Below are positions 1 through 13,200 of a stretch of 64,000 bases of DNA, piece by piece (positions within the stretch are counted from its first letter, which is position 1; each line of letters begins with the position of its first letter). Where the stretch lies: positions 279,551 to 343,550 of the forward strand of contig CM025850.1 in assembly GCA_003952965.2 (NCBI GenBank). The letters are read 5' to 3'. The position numbers were made by a program, and so were the translations under genes. Origin of the DNA: Morella rubra (Eukaryota; Streptophyta; Magnoliopsida; Fagales; Myricaceae). A model generated the notes under the pieces. That model saw only the letters and a program-made list of their open reading frames with translations. It searched no databases and was not told the DNA's origin.

Positions 1-91
1 TTGTGTTGCCATGCTTGGTTTGTCAGGACTTCCCCTTTCTCATCTATATCATTAAGATCAGAAGTGTAACTGCAAGTGTCTTCCTGTGCAG

Positions 92-1345
92 GCTTTACCA
101 TTCTCTGATGCTTTGAAGCTTTTGTCTTACCTGAAGGACTGGACTTCAAATCCTGATAAGGTAGGCTCATCTGCCTTCTCAAGTTGCAGAAACATTGGCA
201 TGCTCAGAGATACATTGTTCTCAGTAGGAGGTCGAACCAAGGATCTATGGAAGTTGGGGCCCTGGGGCTTTAGTTTTGAAATGATGTCAGAATGCACTGG
301 TGTTGTGATCGTATTGACTGCATGTTTTGCAGGTTGAGCTTGTTTGCAGGGTTGCTACAGTGCTACTGCAGACGCATCATATAATCAATACTAGTTACTA
401 CCCCGGCTGCCTGACCTGTGGTGACTGTTCTTAAGGATATTCTTTATGCGAGAGGTCAAGGTAGTCACAGGCTTCAGCTTTGTGCATTAGAGTTTTATTG
501 GGCCTGAACGACGCTTCTAGAATTTTATAGAACTTATGGATATAATCTGCATTTGGTTACACATGTGGAGGTTGGACTAGAAAAAGAAAAATATAAGGTC
601 TCTGGGATCTGCTAGCACCTTAAGTTACCACAGGATTGGTCAATCTGTCTCAATGTATAATACCCATGGAGGGGAAGTTCCACTTTTGAAATCTTGGTCA
701 TTGGTCGACTGGGCTTCCCTATCTCAACCAACTAAGTGAAAAAGACACCAGAATTTGCTTTCTGTGTGATACATAGAGGTTGCAAGTGAAACAGAAACAT
801 CCACCATAAACAAGTGGTCGTTTTCTTTCTATCTTGTTCTAGTCCAAGCCAGATCTACTTAGGGTCATTACTTTGCTAAATGTGGTCTGATCTGCATAAG
901 TTCTGCTAGCACTTGGACCTTAATAATTCTGTAGAATTATATTGTTGTTATCCATGAATAAATTGGGGAAAGGAGAAACTTAAAATGCTTCCTTGGACAA
1001 GATTGATGGTTTGATTTTTGACAGGAATGCAAAGACACGCTTGGTTTAAACCTTGCAGCAATGGATCCATCATCAAGGTGCATATACTTAATTGCATAAT
1101 CTCTTGTCTACGGTATTCAAAATACTATCCGCCTTGGCAATGAATAATAAAAATGAAATACACAAGCTGATTTTTTAGTTTGAATTTTAGCAAATTGATG
1201 CTTCAAGATCTGATTGCACTCTTTCGGGATGCGAAATCAAAGTACTAAATCCGTGCGCAACATTCGATAACGTTTAGATGCAAGGTTAGAGACAAGAGAA
1301 GAAAAACGGAGAAAGAAGAAACAAAGAAATAAAGTGATAAGCAAA
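92..1345 (+). pseudogene. Decayed C-terminal exons of a WDR3/UTP12-like WD40 protein
   Basis: In the intact family this is a nucleolar WD40 protein of the U3 snoRNP/small-subunit processome (yeast Utp12/Dip2, plant and animal WDR3). Four exon-like blocks follow the family order. 92-160 encodes PFSDALKLLSYLKDW and is flanked by CAG and GT. 333-460 encodes VELVCRVATVLLQTH and then loses frame; LVTTPAA and VLKDILYAR lie in another frame with a stop between them. 1025-1077 encodes ECKDTLGLNLAAMD. 1191 to about 1345 matches the SRSDALFRDAKSK region and the basic tail only across shifted frames and a stop. Splice borders survive at the first three blocks. The WD40 repeats would lie left of the window. 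The frame losses make this a pseudogene or a very badly read gene. The family call rests on remembered conservation of the Utp12 C-terminal domain. Confidence 0.72.
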
Positions 1346-2150
1346 TGCTTGGACATAATTTTGGGAGAACAGTGAACACAATGTTCCGGCTCTTTTGAGA
1401 GGAGGGATATCATCCTCAAGTGAACTGGTAACTCTGCAAAAAGCAACGTTGGAATCCTAGCTAGTTGGTTGAAGGCTTAGTAGGTTACCATTGGGTCAAA
1501 AGAAATTCCGCACCTACACATGAGAATTGCGTGCGAAAAACTGATACCACCTAGCATATCCTGAGTTGAGAGCGGGAAAATCAACTAATGCACCTAGCTT
1601 TTGCTGCTACAGCTGTGAGAGGGTTTTTTTCTTCCAAGTTTTTAGTTCATGTCATGTGCAAATGTGTTCCACATGAGTGAAATTGTGCAATATGTATTCA
1701 TCTGATCAATGCAAGTATAGAGTTTTGTTTGATCTTTGTAGGTATTGCTATGGTCCAAATGCATTATTTTATATCATCTGTTTGTTTACAGTAGTAGCAA
1801 TCATTATGGGCTCCCAGTTGAATATTCTTGTGAGTAATATCTCTTTGATATCCAATACATCATTATTTGAGCTAATAACCAATAGCAAATTATACTGAAT
1901 GTCGCAAAGGACTCTGGATTAAAATGCAAAGAGATGACCAACTCTGTTTGGAATCACTTGTAGTCTTGTAAGATGTTATTTAAAGTAGTAAATTGGTGTG
2001 ATGTCGGTCGGCTTTCCCATGCCATCCTCCCCCCGTTAATAAGAAAAATACATTACGAGATATGATTCGACTAAAGTTAAGCAATCGGAAAGGAGTTGGA
2101 GAGGAAAATAGATAGAGGCGCAAAATCTGAAGCCGCTGCTGCTACTGCTT
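1346..2150. other. Intergenic, no gene seen
   Basis: AT-rich sequence between the two pseudogenes. The only open frames are short and show no family resemblance, splice context or codon bias. Confidence 0.5.
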
Positions 2151-3662
2151 TTATAACGCTGCGCTTCTTCCTTCAAAAGTGCGTGCTGAATACTGCCAGT
2201 TACTTGGAAGGCTGCGAATGTGCCAATGGAAGCGATCTCGAGTACCTTGCCGAATTGCTCTAACCCGGAAGCTCAGTGACTCTGCCAGACCAATCGTTGC
2301 GCTCGTTACCACTTCTGACCCACTCGCGCGTAATTGCTGTCCATTTCAAACTTGTCAATTTCCTTTACTTGCACCGCTCGTGACATCTCCAGCTCCACCA
2401 AACATTCCATATCTAGAACTATTTGTAGTATGGATTCCCGAGTATTTAAATGTAGTGAATCTATATTCCTCCTATCTTTCTGCATGGGAATCCTGCGGCA
2501 CACATTCTCAACACTTTAGAAATCTGTCCTCAGTCTAATATTTGGCAGCTAAAAAAGAATTGGAGAAGAGTTGGTGGGGTCAAACTATCCGTGGAGAAAA
2601 ATAAATAGAAAAAAAGAAAAGGAAACAGAATTGAAAATAGGTGGAAAGAAAAGGCGTTTATTTGTGAGTTCATGAAAAATGCGAAACAGACAAAAGGAAA
2701 ACCTCAAAGAAGATACAGGAAAAAATTTGCATAATTTTTTTTTTTTTTTTTCAACCCATATTCCAATCATTTTTTGTCATATAACCTCTACATTGTTTTT
2801 CCTGTCCCATTTTTTGCGGATAGATCAGATGATCATAAGGTGGATCTTACGTTTCAGTTTCTAATTGCGAAAGCAGAAGAACAAACCTTCAACAAGGACA
2901 TGTAGCAGTATACAGAAGGAAGCAAAAGATATGAAGTATGAACCTTCGGTATTGGATTGGAATAATGCCGGCCTTGTAAGCGGCAAGTTTGACGAAGCCA
3001 GGCTTGGCAATATCGAAATGTTCTCGTGGTGGGTTGCACCACCCTCCATCTTCAGCCGATTGATAGTAGTTAGAGGGCAGTGGTTGGTTGCGGTGACAAA
3101 GAGAGACGGTCGCCCTAGATTGCACCACTGAGGGTCATTGGCACATTTGATCTCATAGCATGCACCGCATGTCTGACCCTTTTTGAACAGCACCGTGCTT
3201 AGTGCTGCAGTATTTTCCAGGCCATAACCCTCTTGGACTACGTCTTGGTAACCACAAGCCCCCCCTACGATCAAAATTGTGTCGTTCCCGACGTCAGTTG
3301 TAGAAAATATTAGATAGTAGAAAGCGTAGGAATATACGTCTGCAATAAAACTTGTTCTTCTCTTTTTTCTTGGCGTAGGTAGATCCGAGTTTAACAAAGG
3401 AATAGCAAGCAATGACAGTTTCTAGTTTCATATTATCGAATTCGTACCGAATGTTCCTGAGCCGCCTTCATAGAAAGTTGCATGAGCCTGATTCCACGGG
3501 CCGGCTTGAACTTCGGCCTGTGGTGCTTCTGCAAATGCGAGTGTCCGCGTCCTCCTCTCACTGCATGGTGGTGGTGACCACCATGCACCCACGCATAGGC
3601 TTCCTCAGGCAGTACAAATAGCAGCAACAATGGAACCGCGAGGGCGTGCAATGCAAAGCCAT
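2151..3662 (-). pseudogene. Alpha-expansin pseudogene (three exons recognisable)
   Basis: Alpha-expansins are secreted wall-loosening proteins with a six-stranded double-psi beta-barrel domain and a C-terminal grass-pollen-allergen-like domain. Exon 1 (3662-3448) has a likely ATG at 3662, a hydrophobic signal peptide (VPLLLLFVLPEEAYA), a His-rich stretch and, in another frame, NQAHATFYEGGSGTFG. It ends at a GT donor. Exon 2 (3264-2944) follows a TAG acceptor and encodes [20 protein letters not shown] and, after a one-base shift at about 3090, [18 protein letters not shown] and [12 protein letters not shown]. Exon 3 (about 2492-2151) is badly decayed: PCRKIGGI, WNV-GGAGDV, SLSFRVRA and a final SNWQY region ending at TAA 2151, with several stops and shifts. 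Exons 1 and 2 have lengths that break the expected phases. Intron 2 carries a 17-T run (2735-2751). The sequence resembles the EXPA13/EXPA22-like group, but the subgroup is uncertain. Confidence 0.88.
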
Positions 3663-4296
3663 GGCGACGAGGATGGCTGGTATTTGGGTGCTTCTTTCTA
3701 ATCTTCTGTAGATGTACTTTTTTTCCCCTCTTTTTTTACCAATTTAGATCCTCCTAGGGAGAGAATATATGGTACTTGATTTAAGTTAAGTTTGTTATTC
3801 CCAAATTGGATAATTAGATTTTGAAAGGAAGCCATTTAATGGGCAGTTAGTAGGTGGTGATGCTTGTCCTCAGCCACTCTTCCCAACCAGAATCAGAAAA
3901 TTTGTGCTATTTTTGCAATACCTCATCCCCCCTTTCCTCTACCGCCCTGAAATATCCTCTGGAATTTTGCAGGAGACGACAATTCATTGCTTAAAATTTT
4001 GCTTTATTCTCAAGGTAAAGAAATTTCTGAAATATTGCACGAGTCTCTCTCAACATAGAAATGATGCACAATAAAAGTAGTGCAATCCCAAACTCGTGCC
4101 TTTTCTGATCTAGTATAATATCCTGCATGGATCAACAATGAGGCAGTGGGGAAACGAAAGAAATGATTTGCTTTGTCTCATAACCCTTGCAAGCATCCAC
4201 ATGAGCAGATAATAAAATACCAAATTCACAAAGAAGGTGATCATCAACTCCTTACACTAACAACCGACCTGACCAGAACTAGAAAATATAATAAGC
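3663..4296. other. Intergenic or 3' UTR of the NodGS-like gene
   Basis: No coding sequence. On the minus strand, downstream of the NodGS-like stop, an AATAAA-type poly-A signal is readable at about 4002-4008. This would give a 3' UTR of roughly 300 nt for the gene that ends at 4297. The rest is AT-rich spacer up to the start of the expansin pseudogene. Confidence 0.4.
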
Positions 4297-7200
4297 TTAA
4301 TAGCGGTACATAAGTTGCTTGTACCCATCAATGTGCTTTGAATAATGATCAATCTCAGCCTGCAAACAAGAGATCACGTGCCAGCATCATTATTTGCATT
4401 CACAAGAGAAGAAAAGACTTCGTAAAAATGTTTCAACAACCACCTCTTTTAAGTCATACTACATTCAAATTTTGCTACAAGGGAGACAGAGAACCAAGGC
4501 AGTTTTTTCATAAGCGTTGCTTATTTTATGTGACAAAAACCCTGGAGTAACCATTTGATTAAGCAAACAGATAGACCTAGAACTTGACCTTCTGCGTACT
4601 TTCAAATTTTAAATAAGTTCATATGTTAAGGATATGGTACTCGAGTGCTCTGCTCTATGGAATTGAATCAAGGGGTTATAGCAATCAGTTAGTTAGACAC
4701 ATGAGTAATTAGTATGAGACAAGAGCCAGTTGAGGAGTGTCCAACACAAACACAGCTCGTTCATAAAAGTTTCCTCACAACATTAGATAACCAGAAAATT
4801 CTGCTCAAAAACCATACCAGAGATGCTTAAAACCTCTTTATAATTGACCTTTGACCTACAAGCTTACCATTCAGAAGCTTATTTGGAACATACCTTGCGA
4901 ATTGCTTTTATGGCAACTAAAAGCTTTCCACCCATTAGATCTTTGAAGATACTATCTTTTTGGAGAGCTTCTAAAGATTCAGAAAGTGATTTTGGCAACC
5001 TATGAAGTTTGTTGCCGACGCTATGAGGGTTTGTATCTGTTTCACAAAGAAAACATTATCACGCACTTTGGTAACTCTAACAAATGTGTAAGCTGCTGAC
5101 TCATTCAAAGATTATAGAACCTCACCGATAGGTTCAGGGAGAGAGAGATGCCTCCGAAGGCCATCAATGCCAGCAGCAACCATAGCAGCCAATCCCAAGT
5201 ATGGATTTGCACACCCATCGAATGATTTAAGTTCAAAGTTGCTGACAAAACCATCTGGAATTCCAGGTGGGCATGCAGTTCTCAATGGAGCTTCTCTGTT
5301 TTCTTTCCCCCAGCACTGGTATGCTCCACTCCACATATTTGGTACTATCCGATCATAACTGCAGACCGATAACATTCAGACATCCAATACAGTACAATTT
5401 TTGGCCTATGCTTCCACTATGAAAAGAAAGAAACTCAACCCGGCAATGTTATTTTCCAATGAAGTTCTACCTCCAATATAAAGTTCTATCATAGCAACTT
5501 AAGGCACCTGCATTTTCATACAGGAATATGAAGCCAAGATATTTTAATCCGTAAATGAAAAATGCTCAGTCCGGTAGACACATGCCCATAACAAGTGCTA
5601 TAGTAAAGCGTATGCATAAACAGGAAGTCAGAAACAATAATAAGAACTAGAGCACACTGGACAGTACCATGTGAACAAGAATGTACCTATTTGGCACTGG
5701 TGCTGTAAAAGCCAAAATTGCAGGAAGATGATGGTAAACACCTGCCATGAATTCCGCCCCAAGAGTGGACATTCCATGCCAAGAGGTTTCACCAGATGCC
5801 ATAAAAACATTTTCTCCATTCTGATACAAACTGATATGCACATGGGACCCAGAACCAAGGTCATCTAAAGCATACCTGGCCATTAAGAAGAGACAACTAT
5901 GTTAGGAAGTCTATTATGTTACATTGTTGTGCACTAAGGAGAATATTCTTCAGAAAAGAAGCCACTAAACATATCCTTGACATTTATTAGGATTTAGATG
6001 TTACAGAATGAAAGATGTATCCGACCATAACTCCCTTAGTTGGACGTAGATTCATCATTGTCTGTCTACCTTCTCCCAACAAAAAACTTTGAAGATCAAG
6101 AACCATTTAAAACTCCCTTCCTATTGTAAGCAAGAAAATAAGTATCATTAGGCACCTACTTTGGCATGAATGTTGCCAGTAGCCCATGATTCCTTGCTAC
6201 AGCCCTAATGACCTCACGGGTGAAAACCAAGCGGTCAGCAGCATTAGTACAAACGGTGTGCCCCAGAGCCATCTCGAATTGGCCTTTCCCAGACTCTGCA
6301 TGCACCTACGAAAAATGCCAAGAATACATAAAGGTAAGGCACTTAAATTTGGACCACACCAAGCCTCAAAGACAGACACAGAGTGATAGAGAGAGTGAAC
6401 TTAAATAACTTAACATTCTGTTTAACAAAAGGATCCTCGCAGTTAACTATTCCCATGATGTACCCCGGAAGAAAAAACTATTCCCCCATGGCACAGATGT
6501 GCTACTTCTAGACATAAAATTAGCAAGAAATCATAAGGTTTGTGTCAGGACTGATGCCAACAGAAAACAACGTATGGCCTTTATTTCCCAAGATAAAACT
6601 ACAAACAAATGAAGAGAAGGAAATAAAAAATTCAACTTAGCCCGTTATCACAAATCATTTACACAATTTGTCATCACCACAGAATTACTAAACAAATATG
6701 GTTTTCGGCTGAGTAGGTTACTGAACCCAGTTTGGAAGCAAAACCAGAGGTTGTAATGGCCAACGCAAGCCTAAAGGCTAGCAGTTGAACGGTCATACAA
6801 GCCTACTCAAGCTTGACCTCTAGGTGGTTAACTTCAATTTCAGTTATGTTCCGTCAGGTAAAGTAGGAAGGGTATGCTGGACTTTCCATACTGCTTTGCT
6901 AGATTTACATACTCTTTTTGCTCCTATTGCATATCCATCTATCAAACCCATCGCTAAGGCAGGTAATTAAACCAAAAGCCAATAGAGGCTAACTTGGTGA
7001 TTCTTAGACCAGAACCAGACAGGATAAAATCTTGATGGAACTTTACGAATCCACTGTCAATCTAGTAGCCTTAGTTGATCTATCACCACACTAACTTAGC
7101 TATGTGAAAAAGATTCTTCAGATGGCGATTTGGCATGCACGAGCCTCACACTGGATCTTGCATAAAGTTTGAGCCCCTATGGTATAGAAGTGGCTTTACA

Positions 7201-10200
7201 GCAAGGTTTAAAGCAGGAAGCAATTCACAATACATCTGTCATCTAAAAGATGGCATTAGAGATAATAATACTAAACCCATGGAAGTAGCTCTAATATATA
7301 AAAAATTGCACGCCAAAAATTGGCATAGAAATCCTTATCAATGTTCTTTTGTACCTGTTCCACTGTAATGTTCAGGGAATTGAGTACAGCAATAACTTCT
7401 TGAAATATGGTGGAAACAGCATCAAATGCTGAACTAGAGCAGTAAGCTGTTGAGTCTATTGGCACCCAATCTTCTTTCCCTTCCCTGCCCAAGTTTGTAA
7501 ATAACTTTAATAATTGTTCTAATAGGATATTGAATTAACAAGATGACCTGGATATCATAGCACGCCACACCTTAGTACACTCTTCAAGAGAAAAAACTCA
7601 TTCTCAAACCCTGCATTCATTTCCTGGACAAATAGCATTTGAAAATTAAACATCAAACTTGTTTGTGATCGGCAAATTGATTATCCCACATACCAAGTTA
7701 AATTCGTCTTTGAGAATTTTTGACACCCTTCGCAAGGTCTCTCTTGGGCAATATTCCCATGCTTCACCAGGTTTAAGATGGAGGTCAGCCAAAACCATTT
7801 CCTCCTGTTCTTTCCTGTTGAAGAAGAAAGCGATTTGCTGTGATATTCTCTTAGAAGAAGCACTAAAACTACAAACAATGTTCTGTGAAATTTGGAACCC
7901 ATAAGATAGTTATCTAGTGTCATAAATTCTGTGCACATTGGTAGGTCTTTTTTTCACATAGCCCAATTACTGACTACAAATGCCAGCAAAGCAACATTCT
8001 AGAGAAATAAAGAAGAAGGCCATGGAAAGCGATGAACTGCTTATGCAACTGAAACATATTAGCAAAATATGCACCAAATTAGTGACACTAGGGTTCAAAA
8101 CAAAAATAAAAAATTGAAGCAGATGTTGTCAACAAAGAAAGCGGAAAGGCATACCAAAGATTTTGGGAAAGTCACAATATATTCTCCAGAACCTTTAGTG
8201 AGAAGAAAAAAAATATGTTGAATTATTAGTGATTTGTTTTTCTGGAAAACCTTTTTCAGTTACCACTTCTGAAAGTAAATTTTTCTGCATTCCTCACGCC
8301 TTTCATCAAAAGCCCACCCCAATTGCATAAAGAGTCAAAAGTTACACAAGTTTATCCTTAAACTCCATTGTGCACAAACAAAAAGTAGCCATATTAATGG
8401 CAATTTCTAATTTGTCTGCTCCTTTTCACCCCTTCATATTTGATGGAAGGATGGAATCTGGCAAGTCTAATTAACATGCTGCTCCAATGGAAAATACAAA
8501 AGTTCAACGGATCGGCAGAATGCCTCTCAGAGTTATTTAGTACCATGGTATCCTGCATTTGGTTGACAAATCTGGAATCAATCTGACCTCGCCAACCCCA
8601 GGCAGATTCTCATCAGCAGAAGCATCTGAAAACGAAGTCATCCCCATGCTTGCACATGTCAAACCAACACCATTCTTTCTAACAACATTGTCAAAGCGCT
8701 TCCCTGGAACAACCTGAAACAATGATAGACATCCAATGGTAAAAGTTAAGCTTGATGGACATTATTCAGACCTGAGTACTGTTATAGAAGCTCTTAAAAT
8801 GAAGGGAAGGTTATTTTCTACTTGGAGGATTTCCAGTCAATACCAACAACATGACTGCATATCTAAGCTAAGTGACAAACACACTAAAGTCAGTGTTATA
8901 GGCCTTTAAAACTAATCTGAGTTATATAAATTTAGAAGTGTACCCAGAAACTGGTTCAACAGGGAGTATAGGCCTTTTAAGACTAATCTCAACTAATTGT
9001 GCACAGAAGTGGAGTTCTCATAACCCACTTTCTCCTACATTTGACCACCACAAAATTGTGAAATCAAGAGGCAAGGCACAAGAAGAAAGCATAGAAGAGA
9101 CGGATCCACATAACCTTTGCACTCAAGGTCAAAAATTCAACTCCACTTATTCTAACGGTGACTCTAGTTTGATGGCTCCATATTACTTCTCTTATTAACA
9201 AGAAGTTAGATGACACAGAAATCATCTTAAACGACATAATCTAGCTTGAATTTAAATATCTTCAATAATCCATACAAAATGTACTAAGTTGAAAAAAAGT
9301 AAAACCACTTTTATATATGGCAGAAAAAATGCCATAATGGATCTCTTGTAAGTGCAGGCATCCTTGGTACACGTGAAACACTGGGGAATTGAATGGCCTT
9401 ATAGGCTCACACTCATTTGCAGAAGGGGCTATGTATACATGCAAGAAATTGGTGAAGCTCTTTTATCACTTTTACTTCTAAGCACCTTATTCCTACATCA
9501 CAAAACTTCTTAACGAACTTGTGTCACTCTGATCAATATGTACCTTATTCAAGCTGTGTCCGGGAGAGCACCAATCTGTTTTCCTCATTAGATGGTGCTA
9601 AATTTCAGTCTGATGCTATTCATGGACTAAGGAAGAGGCTATGTTGGACAACAACCCAACAGGATGGCTGAATTTACAAGGAGGAGGGATGCACTCAGAT
9701 CCTTAGTTTACGAAGCAATTACACTGTAAAGGGTTTACCAGTATGGAAAAGGCATTCTAACGCAAATGAAAACAAACAGACCTGACAGAAACAATACGAT
9801 GACAGCAAGTGGACTACTTCCATAGGTTAGATATTAGTAAATGAACTAATTATTGCTCAAATCTTAAATGGCAATCAGACGATCTCCCACAAGATCGTTG
9901 CTAAGAAAAAGGAAAGTGAGAGTTTGATGCAGGCTAATAGATCTCCAATTCTTAGTACCAATCTATAATAAGAGATCGCTGAGAAAATCTGTAGGGAATT
10001 AGTTCACAAAGGCTTTTTATTTTTTATTATAGGAATTCAAAATCCCTCAAAAATAAGTATGGCTAAGCTGTATAAGCCAAGATTTTTTTACTAGTTTGTT
10101 TCATTACAAAAGTAAGTACATAGAATCGTGCATCCACCTAGCCTTATTAGAATGACCCTTTTTTCCTCCTTTTTCAGTCCGAAAAGAAATTATTTGTGAG

Positions 10201-13200
10201 AACCTTGGACAATGTCCCTTCTCTATGCCTCCAATAGAAACAGTCTACCTCAGACATTCTCGCCTAGTAAAGAGACCTGTTCTGTACTTCTATTTTGACT
10301 TCTAACCTATATTCTATTCCTATGCTTGTGTCAGAGCACAATGACAATGGCAGACCTAAACCATTTTTATGTGTGTTGGTTTTTTTTTTTTTTTTTTTTT
10401 TTTTTTGGGGGGGGGGGGGGCACAAAGAGGTAATCACGCGACATCTGTGCTGTCTGAACCATCAACCCATATCATACGAACAAGTGATACGTCGTTATCC
10501 AATGCACTTGTCTTCATCTTCACTGAGTATGGAGTAGTACATTTTGAACCATGAGGTAACCTAATTTTGTAAAACTGAATTGCGTTCAATGCCAAAATAT
10601 CTTTAGCAGCTTCAACAGCTTCATGAGTTGAGAGATCGCCATCAATGCATGCGTCTCGGAGAACAGAAAAGACAACTTCACGTGTTTGCTTTGCACCTGT
10701 AAAAGTGCAAATTGGTTGTTCAAGTGACCATCTATACAGCTGATATGCTGTTTGCCAGCCAGAGACAGAGGGAGAGTCTGCTTTAACTGTCATGAACTAC
10801 TGCCACACAAATCTGGCATTTTGGTCACACTGGCTAAAATGTTATCAAACCAACCTAAGTAGAAAGTTTCAGGAAATGCATAGCCATCGGTGCTGAACAT
10901 CACCTGCAAATTCATATAAGTTCAACATCAAATGGTATTAGTGCAAATCACATAAATAAATTTTACACAAAGGAAAAGCATTTTCATCTTCCAATGCATC
11001 AGGTCCCTTCGTCTGCACGCATATATACTAAATGCATAAACAAAGATGGTTTTGGAGTAAGGTAGCAGGTGCAAATTTTGGTTAGAGGGCACTGGCAAGG
11101 GGTGAAGGGTAGGGGTGAGTGGGAAATGCACAAAGTATAAAGAAGCTGTTCTCACAGAGCACATGTTCAGGTTACTTAGCAAGAGAATGCAGAGATTTCC
11201 TTGGCACACTTTGGTGTAAATCTATTTAGACTGCATATTGTGTCACCTTCTTTATTGGAGCTAGCTCCAAAAGTTCTTTGACTGAACATATCATTCCATG
11301 GACACTAAGCTTAGGAACTGCCAATCCAAAGTCAAGGAACACCTGAAAATGAAAGCAATGTGTTGTTACATTTAAGGGAACTTCCGAGTTTACCATCAAC
11401 AAGCACTTTCAAAGTTTGATTCACTGGCTACTAAATTTGACCTGCGGATAAACAGAGGCCAGATATGATGCTTCCTTTGAAAATGGGTAAGATCCATGCA
11501 GAAGCACCACGCGGCATTTAAAAAATCTCTTATCCTCAAGAAGGGTCCGCAGATGAAGGGGATTTGAAAGCCGCATATCCAAATCTTTATCTCCAAAACT
11601 AGCAGTAGGAGAACAAAAAAATTGAATACATAGAGAAAGTAACCCTATAAAAGTATACGGAATGCTCTAGTGCTTTTCTTTCTGATAGCTGGGAAAAGGC
11701 CACACAACAACAACAACAGAGAATCTTAGGAGCTGCTTGGTTATTCCAGATGTGGACCAGACTGGGTCCACCTCCCTCACATTAATGTATTTCATGAAAA
11801 AGCCAAAAGTTAAGATAAAAGTAAGTCCAGAATTTTTTAGGTGTGTTTTGACTTGAATGTTTATAAATGAGAAAATGCTTCCCAATCTCTAGAAAATTCA
11901 AAACCAACTAGCTCATCCCCAGTTATAAGGTGATTGCAAAGATAGAATTCCCAAGCAGCCCCCTTCAAAGAGCCACCAAGATTCCTTCCAAGTAGTCATT
12001 TTGTGGTCCATCTCTTCTTAGCCATCATTCGAAACATAATGTAATACCAGTTATCATTTTCAAGACTTTTTCTTACCCTGTGTGAATCTGCATCGGCAAG
12101 TCAAAGCATAGAGCAACCTCCAAACTACGTGTAAATACATAATCGATAAAGCTTTTATTCATAATGCGGATCGGCTTTCCAGCTGGAAAGATGAATTGGT
12201 TAGAATATTGTCAAGTGCACGCTGAGAAACCCCAATCCACATGCTATACTCACCTCTTAAAATTTCAGAAAGACCTTCCTCAGCATCACTTTCAGTGACA
12301 TTTGTATTGATCTCCAACCCGCTGCGATATGCAGCTATGCTTTTCAAGCCATATATCTGACTAGCTACTGTATTAGAGCTGATAAGAAAACACACAAAAA
12401 CAGGCTTCTTTTTTAATACCAGAAAGAAATCCACAACAGGCTGAAAGGATATGACTTCAACTTTCCCTGAAAAGTTTTGGTGAACTTATCCAATGTCCAA
12501 GTAGATCCATCTGGCAACTCCTAAAAGAAACAGAACAAAATGTAATCCAAAACCAACAAAAAAATTCGAAATTTTTACCTTCAAAAACTTTAAAAAAAAA
12601 AAAAAAGGATTGTAAAAGGAACAGAGTACTCTGAGAGAATGTAAATTAAAATTGTTCACATTGATATAGGCATCAAGGTGTAATTTAAAATGTACAAGAA
12701 ACAGAGTACCTTGAGAGAACGGTACAATAAAATTGTTATAATGGAAAAATAGGAATGAAACTCAAACAGAATATTTCAACAGGTGTGGTATACAAAGTCT
12801 GTGGATAAACCATTTTACATGGATCATAAAAAGACGGTGCAGAATAACCAACAGCAACATCTCTGGTTCCAACAACGATACCTCAGGAGCCAAAAGACAC
12901 TCAAGACAGAAAGTAAATAGCACCATCTCTTAATTATAATAGCGATTAGATATCGCTCTGGACTCATCGTGTTTGAATGAATTGTTTGCCCAAAACCAAT
13001 CAACTATACAAGTTACTGTCCTTAGGATGAATTTCGACAACTAGATGAAATACATGACCAGATGAAGAATGAGATAAAGCCTTAGGCAAGAGAATATCCT
13101 CAGGGAATTCGTTTCATGAGCTGTCTAAACAAAAAAGATATTGTAAAGAACATCAAAGACATGCATTTACGTTGACAAACTGCTCACACTGATTACTGTA

